A stretch of 64,000 nt of DNA from Amorphophallus konjac (Eukaryota > Streptophyta > Magnoliopsida > Alismatales > Araceae), in assembly GCA_022559845.1 (NCBI GenBank), contig CM040123.1, positions 303,230,642-303,294,641 on the forward strand, in the 5' to 3' direction. The position numbers and the translations under genes are program-made. Each line of letters starts with the position of its first letter. The stretch's first letter is position 1. Below the pieces are notes generated by a model. That model searched no databases and was not told the DNA's origin. It saw nothing but the letters and a program-made list of their open reading frames with translations. Of this stretch, positions 46,001 through 58,706 are shown piece after piece.

Positions 46001-47258
46001 CAATACAAGAGGGTTAGAAACCCAAGTTGATGCAGTTGATGAAGTGAATCAAAGAGAGCTCAAGGGAGGCCATTTCGCAAGTACTGTAGCACCTGCGTGA
46101 ACAGTATTTTGGGCTGGAGTTCTTCATCCTTCCAAGGTGATTCAAGCTCAGATATGAAGCCAAGCAACCTCCAAGCAAGCAAGAAGCATTCAAGGCTCTC
46201 AAAGGTGATCAAAGCTACATCCATACACCTCTTCATCAACTCAAGGAGATTCAAGAAAAGATCAAGCTACATCCAATATCGTCTCCATCAACTCAAAGGG
46301 ATCAAAGAAAAATCAAAGCTCTTCATCAAATCCTCAAGAGATTCAAGCTCCAGCAAACCTCAGACAAGATCTTTTCTCTTAAGCATATTCTATATCTTGT
46401 TGAGTGTTTTTCATAAGTTGTTCTTTTTCCATTTCTTTCAAACACTTGAAATTGAGAATCGTCCCTACCGGTGGTTAGTAGGAAGGCAATCGGACGCTGT
46501 CCGATTTGCGGTGTTGACGTCCCTACCGGTGGTTAGTAGGAAGACAATCGGGAGTTCTCTGATCTACGGTGTAGCCGTCCCTGCCGGCTTTGTGTGTAGG
46601 AAGACAGAAAGAGGGTTTTCTCTTTTCTGTGGTTTGGGGCGTGTCCCCGGTCAAACTGTGAGTCAGCAGGAAAGCCTCACCGGGTTTTGGAGAGGGGTGG
46701 ACGTAGGTTGCGGGGTTGCAACCGAACCACCTTAAAAATCCCTGTGTTGTGGGTTGTTTATTGTGTGTGATTGCTCTATATCTTCTACCCCCATTCACAG
46801 GTTCGTGTGGTTCCATACTTGGTAATCTTGTTTACACACTCAAGCACTCAGATTTGCACCTTCCGTTTTATCTACGGTTTAATTGAGCTTAGCACTTTGA
46901 CTGCATCCCTTGGGCGGCCTGCTGCACCCTTGCACACAGGCGCCAAGGTGAAAGTATTGCTAAGTGTTTCCCTTGCTTAGACTCGCATGCACCTTAGTTG
47001 ATCACCACTGCATTCACACACATATGAACTTTGAGTGATCAACATAGCACACACACACGTACGGTTGTTGCAAGCTATTGCATGCTCTGTGCCACTCTAC
47101 TTAATTCCGATGTGCATTGTGTCTAAGTGATTCATTCACTTTATAGCAGTGGTTCATGCTTCCGATAGCTAAGAGTTTTAAATAGGCCAAAGCTTTTGAT
47201 AGGATCTATTCAACCCCCCCCCCTTCTAGATCCGTTTACACCTCGCGGGACCCAACAA

Positions 47259-47271
47259 GTGCTATCAGAGC
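47259..47271 (+). other. SireG primer-binding site
   Basis: TGCTATCAGAGCG close to the LTR end, one or two bases different from the initiator tRNA-Met site. Confidence 0.75.
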
Positions 47272-47333
47272 GAGGCTCTGTCATTCCCAGATCCAACGAT
47301 CTGCAGGGAAAGATCCCGGTGTTTGTTATTTAG

Positions 47334-49214
47334 ATGGCTTCATATGCTACACATGCTTCGATGGCTTCTCCGCCCATTTATGATGGTTCAGATTTTTCTA
47401 CATGGGTTGGAAGAATGTTCATCTATGTTAGCTCCATAGATCCACAATTGTGGACTCTTATATACAATGGTCCTCATGAGCTGCCATCAAATTCAATTGA
47501 TTGGTTAGCCGAACATGAGACCAAACACAATGATAATCATCTTGCATATAACTTAATTACAGCTGCAGTTGATCTAAGACTAACTCATCTTGTGTCCTCT
47601 TGTAGCACAGCCAAGCAAGTATTGGACAAGTTGGTGAAAATCCATGAAGGGAAGGAACAAGAACAAGAATGCTTCATGGCCGACCGTGCAGAACAGTCCA
47701 GCAATACATCCTCATCACTGGTAAACTCTGACTTCGAGGAATTCACTTTTGAAGAGCTTATGGAAGCCTATGATGAATTGATCACACAATACAAAAAGGT
47801 AAAAATAGAAAACAAAAATTTGAAAAAGGATCTCAAGAAAATTAACCAAAATGAAAGCTCAATTTGTAAAAAGTGTTCTATTTTTAAAAAGCTTAACGAC
47901 ACTCTCTCAGTTGATCTAGATACGCATAAACAAAGCATTGCATGTCTAAGGGAAGAAAATGAAAATCTTCATGATGAAATCACTAGGTTGGAAGAAATTG
48001 TAATAAAACTTTAAAACCAACCTAAGTCAATCTCTAATGATCAAACTATGGTCGATGGGCTAATCTATCATGAGAAGTTGATTGAAGGAAACAAATATTC
48101 TGTTTCATACTCTGCTAATTTTGTATGTGAAAAATGTTCATTCTTGAGAAACATAAATGTTGGTCTCCATGATGATCTTGAATGGCAACAAAAACTGATT
48201 GATTCTCTGAAAGAAGAGAATAGAGAGTTGTTGAAAAAGAAAATTGAACATGAAAAAGCTGAAGAAGAATTACATGAAAAATTGGTTGCACATGAAAAAG
48301 GCAAATCTGTCATTGATGATCACTCTGAAACATTGCATGCTCTCGAACAACAAAATCAAAATCTTAAAGTAGCAAATGACATGCTCAATGAGCAATTGGT
48401 AGCATGCGAAGAGGGCCTTGTTGAATCTAAACAGCACATTTCCTCACATGAAAATGAAATTCAAGGTTTGAATGATCTCCTGTCAATGTTTGCCCAAATC
48501 TAAGATTCTGGCTCACCAAAAGCCACCACTTCCTGTGGTCACCAAAAAGGGTATACTGCTCGAAAGAAAATCAAAACTCAGCATGCTCATCAAAACATGC
48601 ACCATAACATGTCCAATGCTAAATACAATGCTTTCCACAAAATGAATGTCCATTATTATTATTGTGGTAAACATGGTCACACTGTGCATGATTATTTTAT
48701 CTTGAGAAATGATGAGCTTAGAGCAGGAGATCAAGTGAAAGAGCAAGGAAAGAAACAGGTCAATACTGGCAGAGGACCTACTCAGCAGATATCTGCACAG
48801 AATTGCACAGGGAGTCAGAAGAGTCGACACTCCCATACAAGCAGGTCGACACTCTCCATGGCTTTAAACAAAAATCTTCCTCCTTGCTGCTCTCATTGTC
48901 GTAAGTCTGGCCATACTGTCCAAGAATGCTGGCACTTGAAGGGAAAGCATCACCTTCATGCCATGAAAGGTAAATCCCATGCTTATCCAAAAAAATAAAA
49001 TGCATATGCACACGCACATGAACATAAAAAGAATGCTCAATCTTTTGTGCACTGTTTTTACTGTGGGAAAAATGGTCATAACATGTATGATTGTCATACA
49101 ATGAGAAAGGATGATCTGATTTCCCTGAAACAGATGAGCTACATTAGTGAATATGATAAAGCTGCTAACCTACAAGGACCCAAGCAATCTTGGGTACCTA
49201 AAAATTCCAAATGA
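47334..49214 (+). pseudogene. gag: SireG gag, one frame with three stops
   Basis: The frame from the ATG at 47334 runs 627 codons without any indel. It carries stops at 48012-48014, 48501-48503 and 48996-48998. The N-terminal copia gag domain (PPIYDGSDFSTWVGRM, about residues 13-30) is followed by long charged coiled-coil segments (about 140-390). Three zinc knuckles follow near 48660 (CGKHGHTVHD, first and last Cys replaced by Tyr), 48892 (CSHCRKSGHTVQEC) and 49053 (CFYCGKNGHNMYDC). The end WVPKNSK is typical of SIRE gag, where pol should follow but does not. The upstream leader 47272-47333 is short. Confidence 0.9.
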
Positions 49215-52134
49215 GAATTTTGGGTGCAGGATGCCTTGGAGTTGAACAAAGGATCATAAGGTAAATAAAAGCTCAAGGCACAGGTATGTACATAAACCTT
49301 TAAGTTCAGTCATCTTGCATGTTTAGTCTTGACATGTAGATAGTGCATCATACGTCTGCCCAATGTCATTAGATTCTACAAACGGAATTGCTCTTTGAAA
49401 TGCAAAACCCCCAAGGTGTGAGATGAACTTTTGAGCTTGATAACTTGCTCACACCATGCTTGATTTCAGCTGTTTAATTCATGAAAAACTTGTAATGTTG
49501 ATGAAGTTGATGTGATGATGAGTTGCTTAAGTCTTGCTATCAGCTACATGAAATGCTTGGATTTTAGTTTTGATGATGCATACCATGGCTGCATTTCCAA
49601 ATCGTTATTCATGTTAGCATTGCTCAAAGGGGGAGTCAACATCAATGTAGTCTGAATCATTTCACATCATTTCACTCTTGCATGGCCATGGTATATTAAA
49701 TGTTGATGTATGGAAAGGCAGGTTATGCTTGCCTAGAAGCACTCAATATGCGTGAGGTTTCACCTCCGCCACGTACCATGCGTCAATGTCGCATATAGGC
49801 CATATAGTAAGGGGGAGCTGTCTCTTTGCAGCATTCATGTATATGTTTCATCTTCATTCTGTTGATATCATGGCATAGAATGTGTCTTCTCAGGGAGAGC
49901 TTGTTCATCATGAAAATCCAGTCAAAATTCTGCCTTGCAGTTCAACAGGTCGACCTCACTCCTTTGACAGGTCGACCCCACATTTCTTTCTGCCTAAAAA
50001 TTACTTTTATCTGAGCTCAGTGCATAACCTCAGGGAGAATGTTCTTCATCTATTCTTACCTACCAGTTATGTGACACTCTCTTCTTAAACCAAGCCATTG
50101 CATGATATTGCTTAATCCTTTTGTGGATCAACTTGGATTCAAAGTGCCTTGAACTTCTTGGAGGATCCCCAATCTATTATTGAGGTTGTTTATCAGAGTA
50201 AATCTTCAAGAAGAATTTTCTTTTATAGAGTCTTGTGATTGCCTTGAACATGAATGATTTTGGTTTAACATTAATGATTTCTTGAGTCTTGAAGTTTGAT
50301 GGTCTTGAACATGTTTGTGATCGGGTTTAATAGACTTAAACTAATTTTTCATGTTTTGACTTGTTATGCCATCTTGAATCTGAAAAAATTTTGAGTACAA
50401 AGGCATCCTTGATCGAGAAACTTCAGCTAAGTACTGTTACATTTGTTGAATCTGTTTATTTCAAAAAGTGGCTATACTTAAAGTGAGCTCAAGGCAGAGC
50501 AATGGCACTGTTGCTGAGAAATATATCTCCTCATCAAAGAAAATGAGGTTCGATATGTCATGAGGTGACTATGCTATCTCTGTTCTAAGTGAAGCAAAAT
50601 TGTGAGCTACACTGAGTAACTAGGGGTGCTTGCGTCTGGTAAACGTGCACACTCACGTCAAAAGGTGGTTTCTACACTTGACTACTCGTAAAATGATAGC
50701 AATCATCTTTCAAATGATTTCAAAAGAAAAATCTGAATGTGTAGCTCTCATGAATCAAATCTAAGTCATCTAAGTGTTTAGCCTCAATACTTATTGTGGT
50801 CACTCTCAAGGGAACCAATGAAACTGAATGAGTAAGATAAGAGAAGGTTAATCTTGTTTTGACATGAATTTCTGGTTCACTACTATTAAACTTGCATGCA
50901 AATGTCTTCATGTGATTCTACTGAGTAGGCCAGAATTCATTAGCATTAAACCAATCTGAATGTAAGAGATGGTTCATTTGGGTTCTATAACTGAAAATTC
51001 TAAAAAATCCATAACTCTGATTTATGAACTTGGTTTCAGATTAAAGAACCTTCATTCTTTCTTGAGAAGTCATATCTTGATGCTCCTTGTTGTTTGCCTT
51101 CATCTGCCATATCTACATAAATCATTCAGGCTGCCATGATTACATCACCTTGGTATCATCCAACAAGTGATATTATCTTGATGCTCCTTGTTGTTTGCCT
51201 TCATCTGCCATGATTACATCACCTTGGTATCTTCCAACAAGTGATATTATCTTGATGCTCCTTTCAAGTCGAATCCAAAATCATTGGTGTCTTCTGTCAA
51301 GTGATATCCCTTTGCTTCTCATTCATTGGCATGTGGCATAAGTCCTCGCATCATTAGCATCATGCTTTCATGCAATATGGTGGCATGCACGTCTTCACCT
51401 CCTACAATTGTAGCTTGCATTTATCATTTCCATGCATTGCATAGAAAATCCAAAAAATCTGAAAACTAGAAAACCACTAAAAATCTTGCAAAATCTGACA
51501 TCACAAAAATGCTCCTTGGCTGCTCTATCCATCTCATATTTGTGAAATTGAATCATGCTGCTGTGGCTCCATTTCTCACACTTACAATGTCTTTGCCAAG
51601 CCACGGGACACCACCATGTTCGATACATCCATATCATTCATTGGTATCAGTCCTATAACTGGCTTTCCATAATTGGTTGTTCTCTTTGGTTATCTTGTCA
51701 GCTTTAATAAGTGTACAACCATTGGCATGTATTTCCGCATCATTTTCTGGACTGTTGCCTGCAATGCCATATTTCTCCATATTATGGTTGCTTGTAATGA
51801 TGTCACATAGGCAGTGCCAGAGCGTCATGTAAGTCTCTTTGTGTGAGTCTCTCTTTCTCTTTTCTGGATCTTTTGATGTTGTCAAAGGGGGAGAAGTTTA
51901 TGTGAGTCATTAATTACAGCATGTGGTAAGTTTCTGTGAGTCATTAATCAAAGAATCCACTCTATGTGTCAAAGGGGGTGAGAACCATGTGAGTCATTGT
52001 CAAAAGGGGATAGGGAGATAATCCTCTTCTTCTTCTTCTTAAGAATGTTTTTGACTCATAGTTTCCATGTGACTTACTAATGCATGTGAATCTCTAATGA
52101 CTTATAGTTCAGAATGACTCATAGTTGCCATCAT
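49215..52134 (+). other. SireG post-gag region without pol
   Basis: No protease, integrase, RT or RNase H is seen. Contents: tract-like AAAGGGGGAG strings (49626, 49809, 51884, 51971), two GTCGAC sites (49949 and about 49972), a conserved block at 50556-50680 shared with SireE and SireI, a tandem duplication (51077-51254), and degenerate repeats containing GTGAGTCATTAAT (about 51900-51995). Confidence 0.75.
51077..51254 (+). repeat. Tandem duplication in SireG interior
   Basis: CTTGATGCTCCTTGTTGTTTGCC starts units near 51077 and 51178. A third, diverged start is near 51250. Each unit ends with CAACAAGTGATATTAT. Unit length is 75-102 bases. Confidence 0.82.
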
Positions 52135-52149
52135 CAAAAAGGGGGAGAA
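52135..52149 (+). other. SireG polypurine tract
   Basis: AAAAAGGGGGAGAA directly before the 3' LTR, the SIRE-type tract. Confidence 0.92.
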
Positions 52150-54407
52150 TGTTGAACATATGTGCAACATGATTACTTTTATGGTTTTCATGATGTCTGC
52201 CTCTGTAGTCATTAATGAGCTATACCTGCACTTGATAATGTTAATATTCATACATTTCAGGTCATTATACCTCCAGTGTAGACGATCAAGATCAAGAGAC
52301 ATGGTTCAGCAAGTCTATACATACATCCAGCAAGTCTATACATCCAGCGAGTCTATACATTCTTCAAAGTCTATACATTCTCCATGCATCTTCATAGCAA
52401 GTCTATACACTCGGCTCTAGCAAGCACATCAAGTCTATACATCCATCAGCTCAGTGCACAGCAAGTCTATACAGCAGTAAGTCTGTACATTCTTCAGCAG
52501 CAAGTCTGTACATCCTTCAGCAGCAAGTCTATACATCAGCAAGTCTATACAGCCAGCAAGTCTATACATCAGCAAGTCTATACATCCTGCTTCAACACAA
52601 AGTCTATACGTTGTCTAGTTGAAGTCTGTACAATGTATAGTTGCTCCAACACAAAGTCTGTGCATAGTCAGTGCATTCGGTTGATTCATGGCAAAGTGAA
52701 AGCCATATGATCGCGTCCAAGCCTTGATATAAATCTCTTCTACAAGGATGAAGTTACAGACTTGAACAGGCTGCCGTCGAATGGTCTCAAGCGACTGAGT
52801 TGGAGGGCTAACGAACCAACCCGGCTGAACTGGGGGTCTGCCCAGCTGGCGGTCGACCGCCCCTCCCAGGGAATGCCAGTTTGAAAGTCTGTCAGCTGGC
52901 GGTCGACCGCCAGCCAGTAGCGGTCGACCGAAAATCCCAGGGCTCACCAATCTACAGTATTTCTCAATAGAGGTCGACCGCCAGAAGCTGTAGGTCGACC
53001 GCCAGCCCCGAGCCATCAATTGTTGACTTTTGTTTCCACTTCGAAAAGGGCCATTCAACATGGATTTGTTTAATCCAAAAGTCACCTAATCACCCATGAT
53101 TTGTGGATGTGGTCTGGGGCTTGTCTATAGACCATTCAAAGTCTATGAAACCAATACAAGAGGGTTAGAAACCCAAGTTGATGCAGTTGATGAAGTGAAT
53201 CAAAGAGAGCTCAAGGGAGGCCATTTCGCAAGTACTGTAGCACCTGCGTGAACAGTATTTCGGGCTGGAGTTCTTCATCCTTCCAAGGTGATTCAAGCTC
53301 AGATCTGAAGCCAAGCAACCTCCAAGCAAGCAAGAAGCATTCAAGGCTCTCAAAGGTGATCAAAGCTACATCCATACACCTCTTCATCAACTCAAGAAGA
53401 TTCAAGAAAAGATCAAGCTACATCCAATATCGTCTCCATCAACTCAAAGGGATCAAAGGAAAATCAAAGCTCTTCATCAAATCCTCAAGAGATTCAAGCT
53501 CCAGCAAACCTCAGACAAGATCTTTTCTCTTAAGCATATTCTATATCTTGTTGAGTGTTTTTCATAAGTTGTTCTTTTTCCATTTCTTTCAAACACTTGA
53601 AATTGAGAATTGTCCTTACCGGTGGTTAGTAGGAAGGCAATCGGAGGCTGTCCGATTTACGGTGTTGACATCCCTACCGGTGGTTAGTAGGAAGGCAATC
53701 GGGAGTTCTCCGATCTACGGTGTAGCCGTCCCTGCCGGCTTTGTGTGTAGGAAGATAGAAAGAGGGTTTTCTCTGTTCTGTGGTTTGGGGCGTGTCCCCG
53801 GTCAAGCTGTGAGTCAGCAGGAAAGACTCATCGGGTTTTGGTGAGGGGTGGACGTAGGTTGCGGGGTTACAATCGAACCACCTTAAAAATCCCTGTGTTG
53901 TGGGTTGTTTATTGTGTATGATTGCTCTATATCTTCTACCCCTATTCACAGGTTCGTGTGGTTCCATACTTGGTAATCTTGTTTACACACTCAAGCACTC
54001 AGATTTGCACCTTCCATTTTATCTACGGTTTAATTGAGCTTAGCACTTTGACTGCATCCCTTGGGCGGCCTGCTGCACCCTTGCACACAGGCGCCAAGGT
54101 GAAAGTATTGCTAAGTGTTTCCCTTGCTTAGACTCGCATGCACCTTAGTTGATCACCACTGCATTCACACACATATGAACTTTGAGTGATCAACATAGCA
54201 CACACACACGTACGGTTGTTGCAAGCTATTGCATGCTCTGTGCCACTCTACTTAATTCCGATGTGTATTGTGTCTAAGTGATTCATTCACTTTATAGGAG
54301 TGGTTCATGCTTCCGATAGCTAAGAGTTTTAAATAGGCCAAAGCTTTTGATAGGATCTATTCAACCCCCCCCTTTCTAGATCCATTTACACCTCGCGGGA
54401 CCCAACA
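52150..54407 (+). repeat. SireG 3' LTR
   Basis: 2258 bp, 23 bases shorter than the 5' LTR, mainly through loss of one GTCGAC palindrome near 52860. GTCGAC cores remain at 52852, 52902 and further right. The unit at 52895-52914 is a perfect palindrome, while its 5' LTR counterpart has one mismatch. Confidence 0.93.
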
Positions 54408-54489
54408 TTTACCAATCTGAATGTGCCTTGAATTTATTGAACCCCTTTTATTTCCTTGCTCCAAGGCATACCTGTAAACAGATTCTCAT

Positions 54490-56831
54490 TTTCTATACAT
54501 AGGTACCCAAGATCTCTTGGGTCCTTGTGAGTTAGTAACACCTCTCACTGGTGTTGTTCATGAGCTCAAAGCATTAAAATCATCATACTCCATCAAATGA
54601 CAGTCATTCATGCCATGCCCTAATTTTTCACAATAATGGCAGCCAACAAAAGCATTCATACTCTTCTTCACAGGGTAAGCATGAAACTTCTGCGAGTAGA
54701 CTGGCATTTTTCCATTTCTATTATGAAAGGTGTGGTTTCTTTTCAAATACCAATAGTCCATGAATGTATGTCCAACCTTCCCACATTTAAAACAACAGAA
54801 GAGTTTTTTGTTTAGAGACCATTTTAGCTTGCCAGAATCATACACCCTTTTGCATGCTCTTGATTTTTCATTATTCATTATAAGATAATCTTTCATCACA
54901 TGTCCAATTTTATTACAATGAAAGCACTGAGTTTTATTTTTCTGAACATTATGATTCCTAGCATGCTCTCTATATGCATCTTGTTCATCCCTCATCATTA
55001 CACGATAGCTTCTCATAACGTGACCATGAGCACCACAGTAAAAACACACAATTGTCCTTCTCTAGATAGCATGATTTTCAGCATGACTTTTTCTAGCATG
55101 CACATGAGAATTTTGGAATGAGCCTTTTCTATTTGAAAACATCTTGGAATTTTCGTGCCCATTTGTTCTCTTGCATTCATTCGAGTCATCAGATTTCATA
55201 ATATGACACTCATGTATCATATGACCAATCTTACCACAATAATAACAAGTGATTTTCTGTTTGAGTGCATGTGCGTGTGAATTGGAATTATGTACAACAT
55301 GCACAGTAGCAGCATGAATGTTTTTGGGCTTTTTTCTACAAGTTATTATTCTTTTTTAGTTTTTTAGTTTGTTTTATAGTTTTCTGACTTGCAGCTTGTT
55401 TAGGATCCTTCTGGGCATTGAACTGAAAGGTTGCTGAATTTGAGGTGCTGGTTGGCCCAGAACTGCACACGAATGATGTGTAAAGTTTATTTTTAAAGCT
55501 CTTTTTATTTACAGGGTTGTAACCCAGCCCCTCTCTCTCGAAATTCACCTTGCTTCCTAGAAGCTTATCCAAATTTTCCTTTCCCTCAACAAATTTAGAC
55601 AAAGAGTCATTAAGATCATTAATTTCATATTGGAGGGATGAGATACTGAGTTTATAACTAGCCATTTCTTCCTCGCACTCAACAACTCTAATTTTCAAAG
55701 CTTCATTAACTGACTTGTAATCATCAATTTTTTTTTCCAAAGTGATTAGGTTTTCAGATTCATTCATAACAACAGATTTTCCCTTTTCTAGAGCAAGTAG
55801 TCTCTCAGACATTGCAATTTTTAGCTCTTTTAATTTTTCATTTTGTTCTTTCAAGTTTTTTATTTCTTCAACAAATTCTTTATTATTGGCCATTGAATTC
55901 ACTTTTTCGTTTAGTTCCTCCTCCATTTGTTCAAGTTCTATTTTCTTGTCTAGTAGATCTTTATTTTCTTCTCTCAAGGAAGCAATTAGGTCTTTCTGCC
56001 ATTCTAGATCAAAGTGAAGTGATTCATTTAATTCTTTCACAAATAAACAATCATTACATACAGAATTGTTAGAACATGTATTTTTCTGAGGTTCCACATT
56101 TACTACCTTGACAGCTTCAAATTTCTCAGAAATCAGTTTATTTTCTTCTTCAAGTTTTTTTAGTTTTTCTTCATCTTCTTCAATATATTTTCTGAGAGCT
56201 CCATTTTCAGATTTCAACTGATCTAATTCTGAATTGACAATGTCAAGGTTGTTCAATTGTTTTCTAAGACTATCATTCTCAATTTTCATAACTTCAACAT
56301 TTTCATTTTCAGACCCAATGTTAACATCATGTAGTTTCTTTTTCAATGTTTTGTTTTGTTTTCCTGATTTTTCATGTGATTCAAACAAAACAGTATATGC
56401 ATCCACTCAATCTTCTATAGAAAAGTTTTTGAATGGAGAGCTTACCTCTTCATCATCATTTTCTTCATAGCTTTGCATACGGTCAACCATGAAGCACTTA
56501 TGTTGCTCTTCCTTCTTATGGATGGCGATAAGCTTGTCCCAAATTTCTTTGGCATTCCTGAAAGCAGAAACAAATGGAAAGATATTATGATCAACAGCAC
56601 CTTTCAAAATGTTGAGAGCTCTAAGATATCATTGTTTTTCATCCTGTGAGGATCAGTCCATTTGGACGTGTCCTTAGGTAATTTATGTGGACCTTTATAG
56701 ATGATGTTCCACATATTCGGATTAGTTGAATTAACAAATCTACACATACTACCTAGCCACAAGGAAAAATCAGAATCGTCATCAAACACGGGCGGATTAA
56801 TCATTGAAAACACTTCAGAGCAATAATCCAT
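54490..56831 (-). pseudogene. gag: SireE gag
   Basis: Begins at the ATG at 56831 (MDYCSEVFSMINPPVFDD, SLWLGSM). The frame shifts near 56605. TGA 56407-56409 interrupts where the family has SIEDW. The 356-codon part 56406-55336 is almost all coiled coil (many Lys, Glu, Leu, Asn). After another shift come five zinc knuckles between 55280 and 54600; three have the last Cys changed to Tyr (VMRSY, VMKDY, TFMDY). TAG is at 55062-55064. The end near 54500 reads GPKRSWVP, as in SIRE gag. SireG lies just downstream. Confidence 0.88.
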
Positions 56832-56900
56832 AACTATAAATCCACCAATGTAGCAGGATCCTCTCTATAGATTGTTGAATCTAAATTAATTAGAGACCCT

Positions 56901-56913
56901 CTCTGATACCGAC
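56901..56913 (-). other. SireE primer-binding site
   Basis: The minus strand reads GTCGGTATCAGAG next to the LTR; its CGGTATCAGAG is one base off the tRNA-Met site. Confidence 0.8.
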
Positions 56914-58706
56914 TGTTAGGTGCAAGACAGGATCTAGAGGGGGGGTGAATAGATCCCCTTATAAACGTTATGCTCAAAATAAAATCACACTTAATTCAGT
57001 CCGGACAGGAAATTAGATTACAGTTTACACTGCTCACTATAAGACAAGAGATGAACGACTACCCGACCCTTAATAGCAGTAAGCCAATTCAGACACTAGA
57101 AGTCCGGTGCACACAAAAGCAATTCTATCAAGGAGAACCAGTTGAGCAAACAATGATTCTCACAAAACCAATCTCGAGCACTTAGCACACAACTCACTCT
57201 GTGAAGTGGGGTAGAAGAGAGAGATCAATCACACGAAGCCAAACCACAAGCACCAACAATTTTTAGGTGGTTCAGTCTGCACCCTGCAAACCTACGTCCA
57301 CCCCCCACTCAACCCGAGTGAGGATTCTGCTGACTCACAGCTTGAATCGCTGATCCACAGCTTCGAGGGAACAAATCCCTTACAACCGCTGATCCACAGC
57401 TTCGGGGAACCAATCCCAAACCGTTGATCCACAACTTCAGGGAACCAATCCCAAATCGCTGATACACAGCTTGACCGAGGAACCAATCCTCATGAGGACT
57501 AAGCCTCCGCTGACACATAGCTTCCCCCGATCCCAAAACAGGGAATCGAAAATACAAAGAGAAATGAAAATGAACAAAACAAAATAAAGAAAGAGAATAA
57601 GAAAAAATATAGCTCCGCCGAGCAGAGTGACTCTGGATTTGATCCATGAGTCAATGGACTTCAACAGATCTTCAATTGCTCTAGGCTACACTCTGATATG
57701 AACTCTCGAACTGGGCTTCAGATCTATGAATCTGAACTCTCAAACTCTTTCTCTTTTCTTCTTCTTCTACTCTCAAATTCTCTCTCTATTCTTCCTCTTC
57801 TTCTTCTTCTCTCAAATGCTCTCTCTCGAATCTTCTACTCACTCTTCTCTCTTGCAACTTTCCTGCCTTCTGTCGCAACACCCTTCTTCGGAGGAAGAAG
57901 GTTCTATTATATAGAGTAGAGAATAACTCATTTCTAAAAAATTCTTACCCAGAATTAAATCTTCCATTGGTCCACGTGTCAGGAGAGAGAATATTCTTCT
58001 CCAGAGATATGCCAAGTAACCTTGGATCACATGCCACATTACTGGCCTTCAAACTTGGGCGTGTGGCAGACACAAGAAATCTGTAAATTAGCCTTCCAAG
58101 CTATTTGTCAGCCTTACTAGCTATTTTACACTCTTTTCTCACATTTGTCTGACGTATACAGCTATTTGTCAGCCATATTCCTATGAACCGTCACCTTTAT
58201 TCTATTTTTCTCCTTTGCAAACTTCAACGTGACTTGCGTCGACTCCAAAGCCTTATGGAGTCGACTCCGCTTCTTCGCTCTTCAGGCTTTCAGCCTTGTC
58301 ATCCATTTTTCACCTTTACTGAGCTATTTGTTGGCCTTATCGCCTATTTGTCACCGCTGACTACCTATTTGTCACCACTATTCGACATAAGCCATCGCCT
58401 TTGGCCTTTTCTTTTCTGCCTTACAGGCAGTAACCGAGTCGGCTCCAGTAGACTTTCGAGTCTACTTCCCTTCTTCCAAATTCCTTCTTCTTTCATTTGC
58501 CAGCTTCGTTTGAACTATTTTTCATCGTTGTTCATCCATTTGCCAGAGTTTCAACTTCTTCTTCTGTTCTTCAGAATTTAACTTGTTGTCAACCTATCTT
58601 CACATAGATCGTGAATGTGCATGTATATGATATTATCAAGAACATGACATCATCAAAAATATATGAGTCATAGTTTTGACATCATCAAAATCACAGGGAC
58701 ACAACA
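56914..58706 (-). repeat. SireE 5' LTR
   Basis: 1793 bp, same termini as 35168-36999, shorter through small deletions (for example near 57018 and 57430). It keeps the TATA-like site (57905-57915), the GTCGAC inverted repeats (about 58238-58475) and the GTGGACGTAGG motif (57291-57301). Confidence 0.9.

Larger units (their letters stand above)
44977..47257 (+). repeat. SireG 5' LTR
   Basis: 2281 bp, TGTTGAACATG to GGGACCCAACA. Contents in order: array of AAGTCTATACA units (45134-45500), GTCGAC palindromes (45672-45854), TATA box (45993-46000), and the U5-side pair GTGGACGTAGG (46697-46707) and CGAACCACCTTAAAA (46723-46737), conserved in the other SIRE-like LTRs. No gene. Confidence 0.93.
44977..54407 (+). 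mobile_element. SireG: SIRE-like copia element, gag only, inserted in SireE
   Basis: 9431 bp, plus strand, with exact TTTAC duplications at 44972-44976 and 54408-54412. LTRs 44977-47257 and 52150-54407 differ at four of the first 112 bases and less elsewhere. The interior has one gag frame (47334-49214) and 2.9 kb without pol. It lies just past the end of SireE gag. Because gag and ends are well preserved, it probably moved recently using enzymes from a related element. Confidence 0.92.
35168..58706 (-). mobile_element. SireE: SIRE-like copia element with gag only, containing LARD-F and SireG
   Basis: Minus strand: 5' LTR 56914-58706, primer-binding site, gag (56831 to about 54490), then non-coding internal sequence (44976-43655 and 37957-37000), polypurine tract, and 3' LTR 35168-36999. 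Flanks ATGGA and ATGGC look like a target duplication with one change. Without insertions it is about 8.4 kb. No protease, integrase, RT or RNase H is found. The LTR starts differ at about 10 in 120 bases, so it is older than its insertions. Confidence 0.85.

Noticed and set aside
46097..46735. 212-codon frame in the SireG LTR
   Set aside because: It overlaps the transcribed LTR leader downstream of the TATA box; the 3' LTR copy is shortened by a stop and no domain is present.
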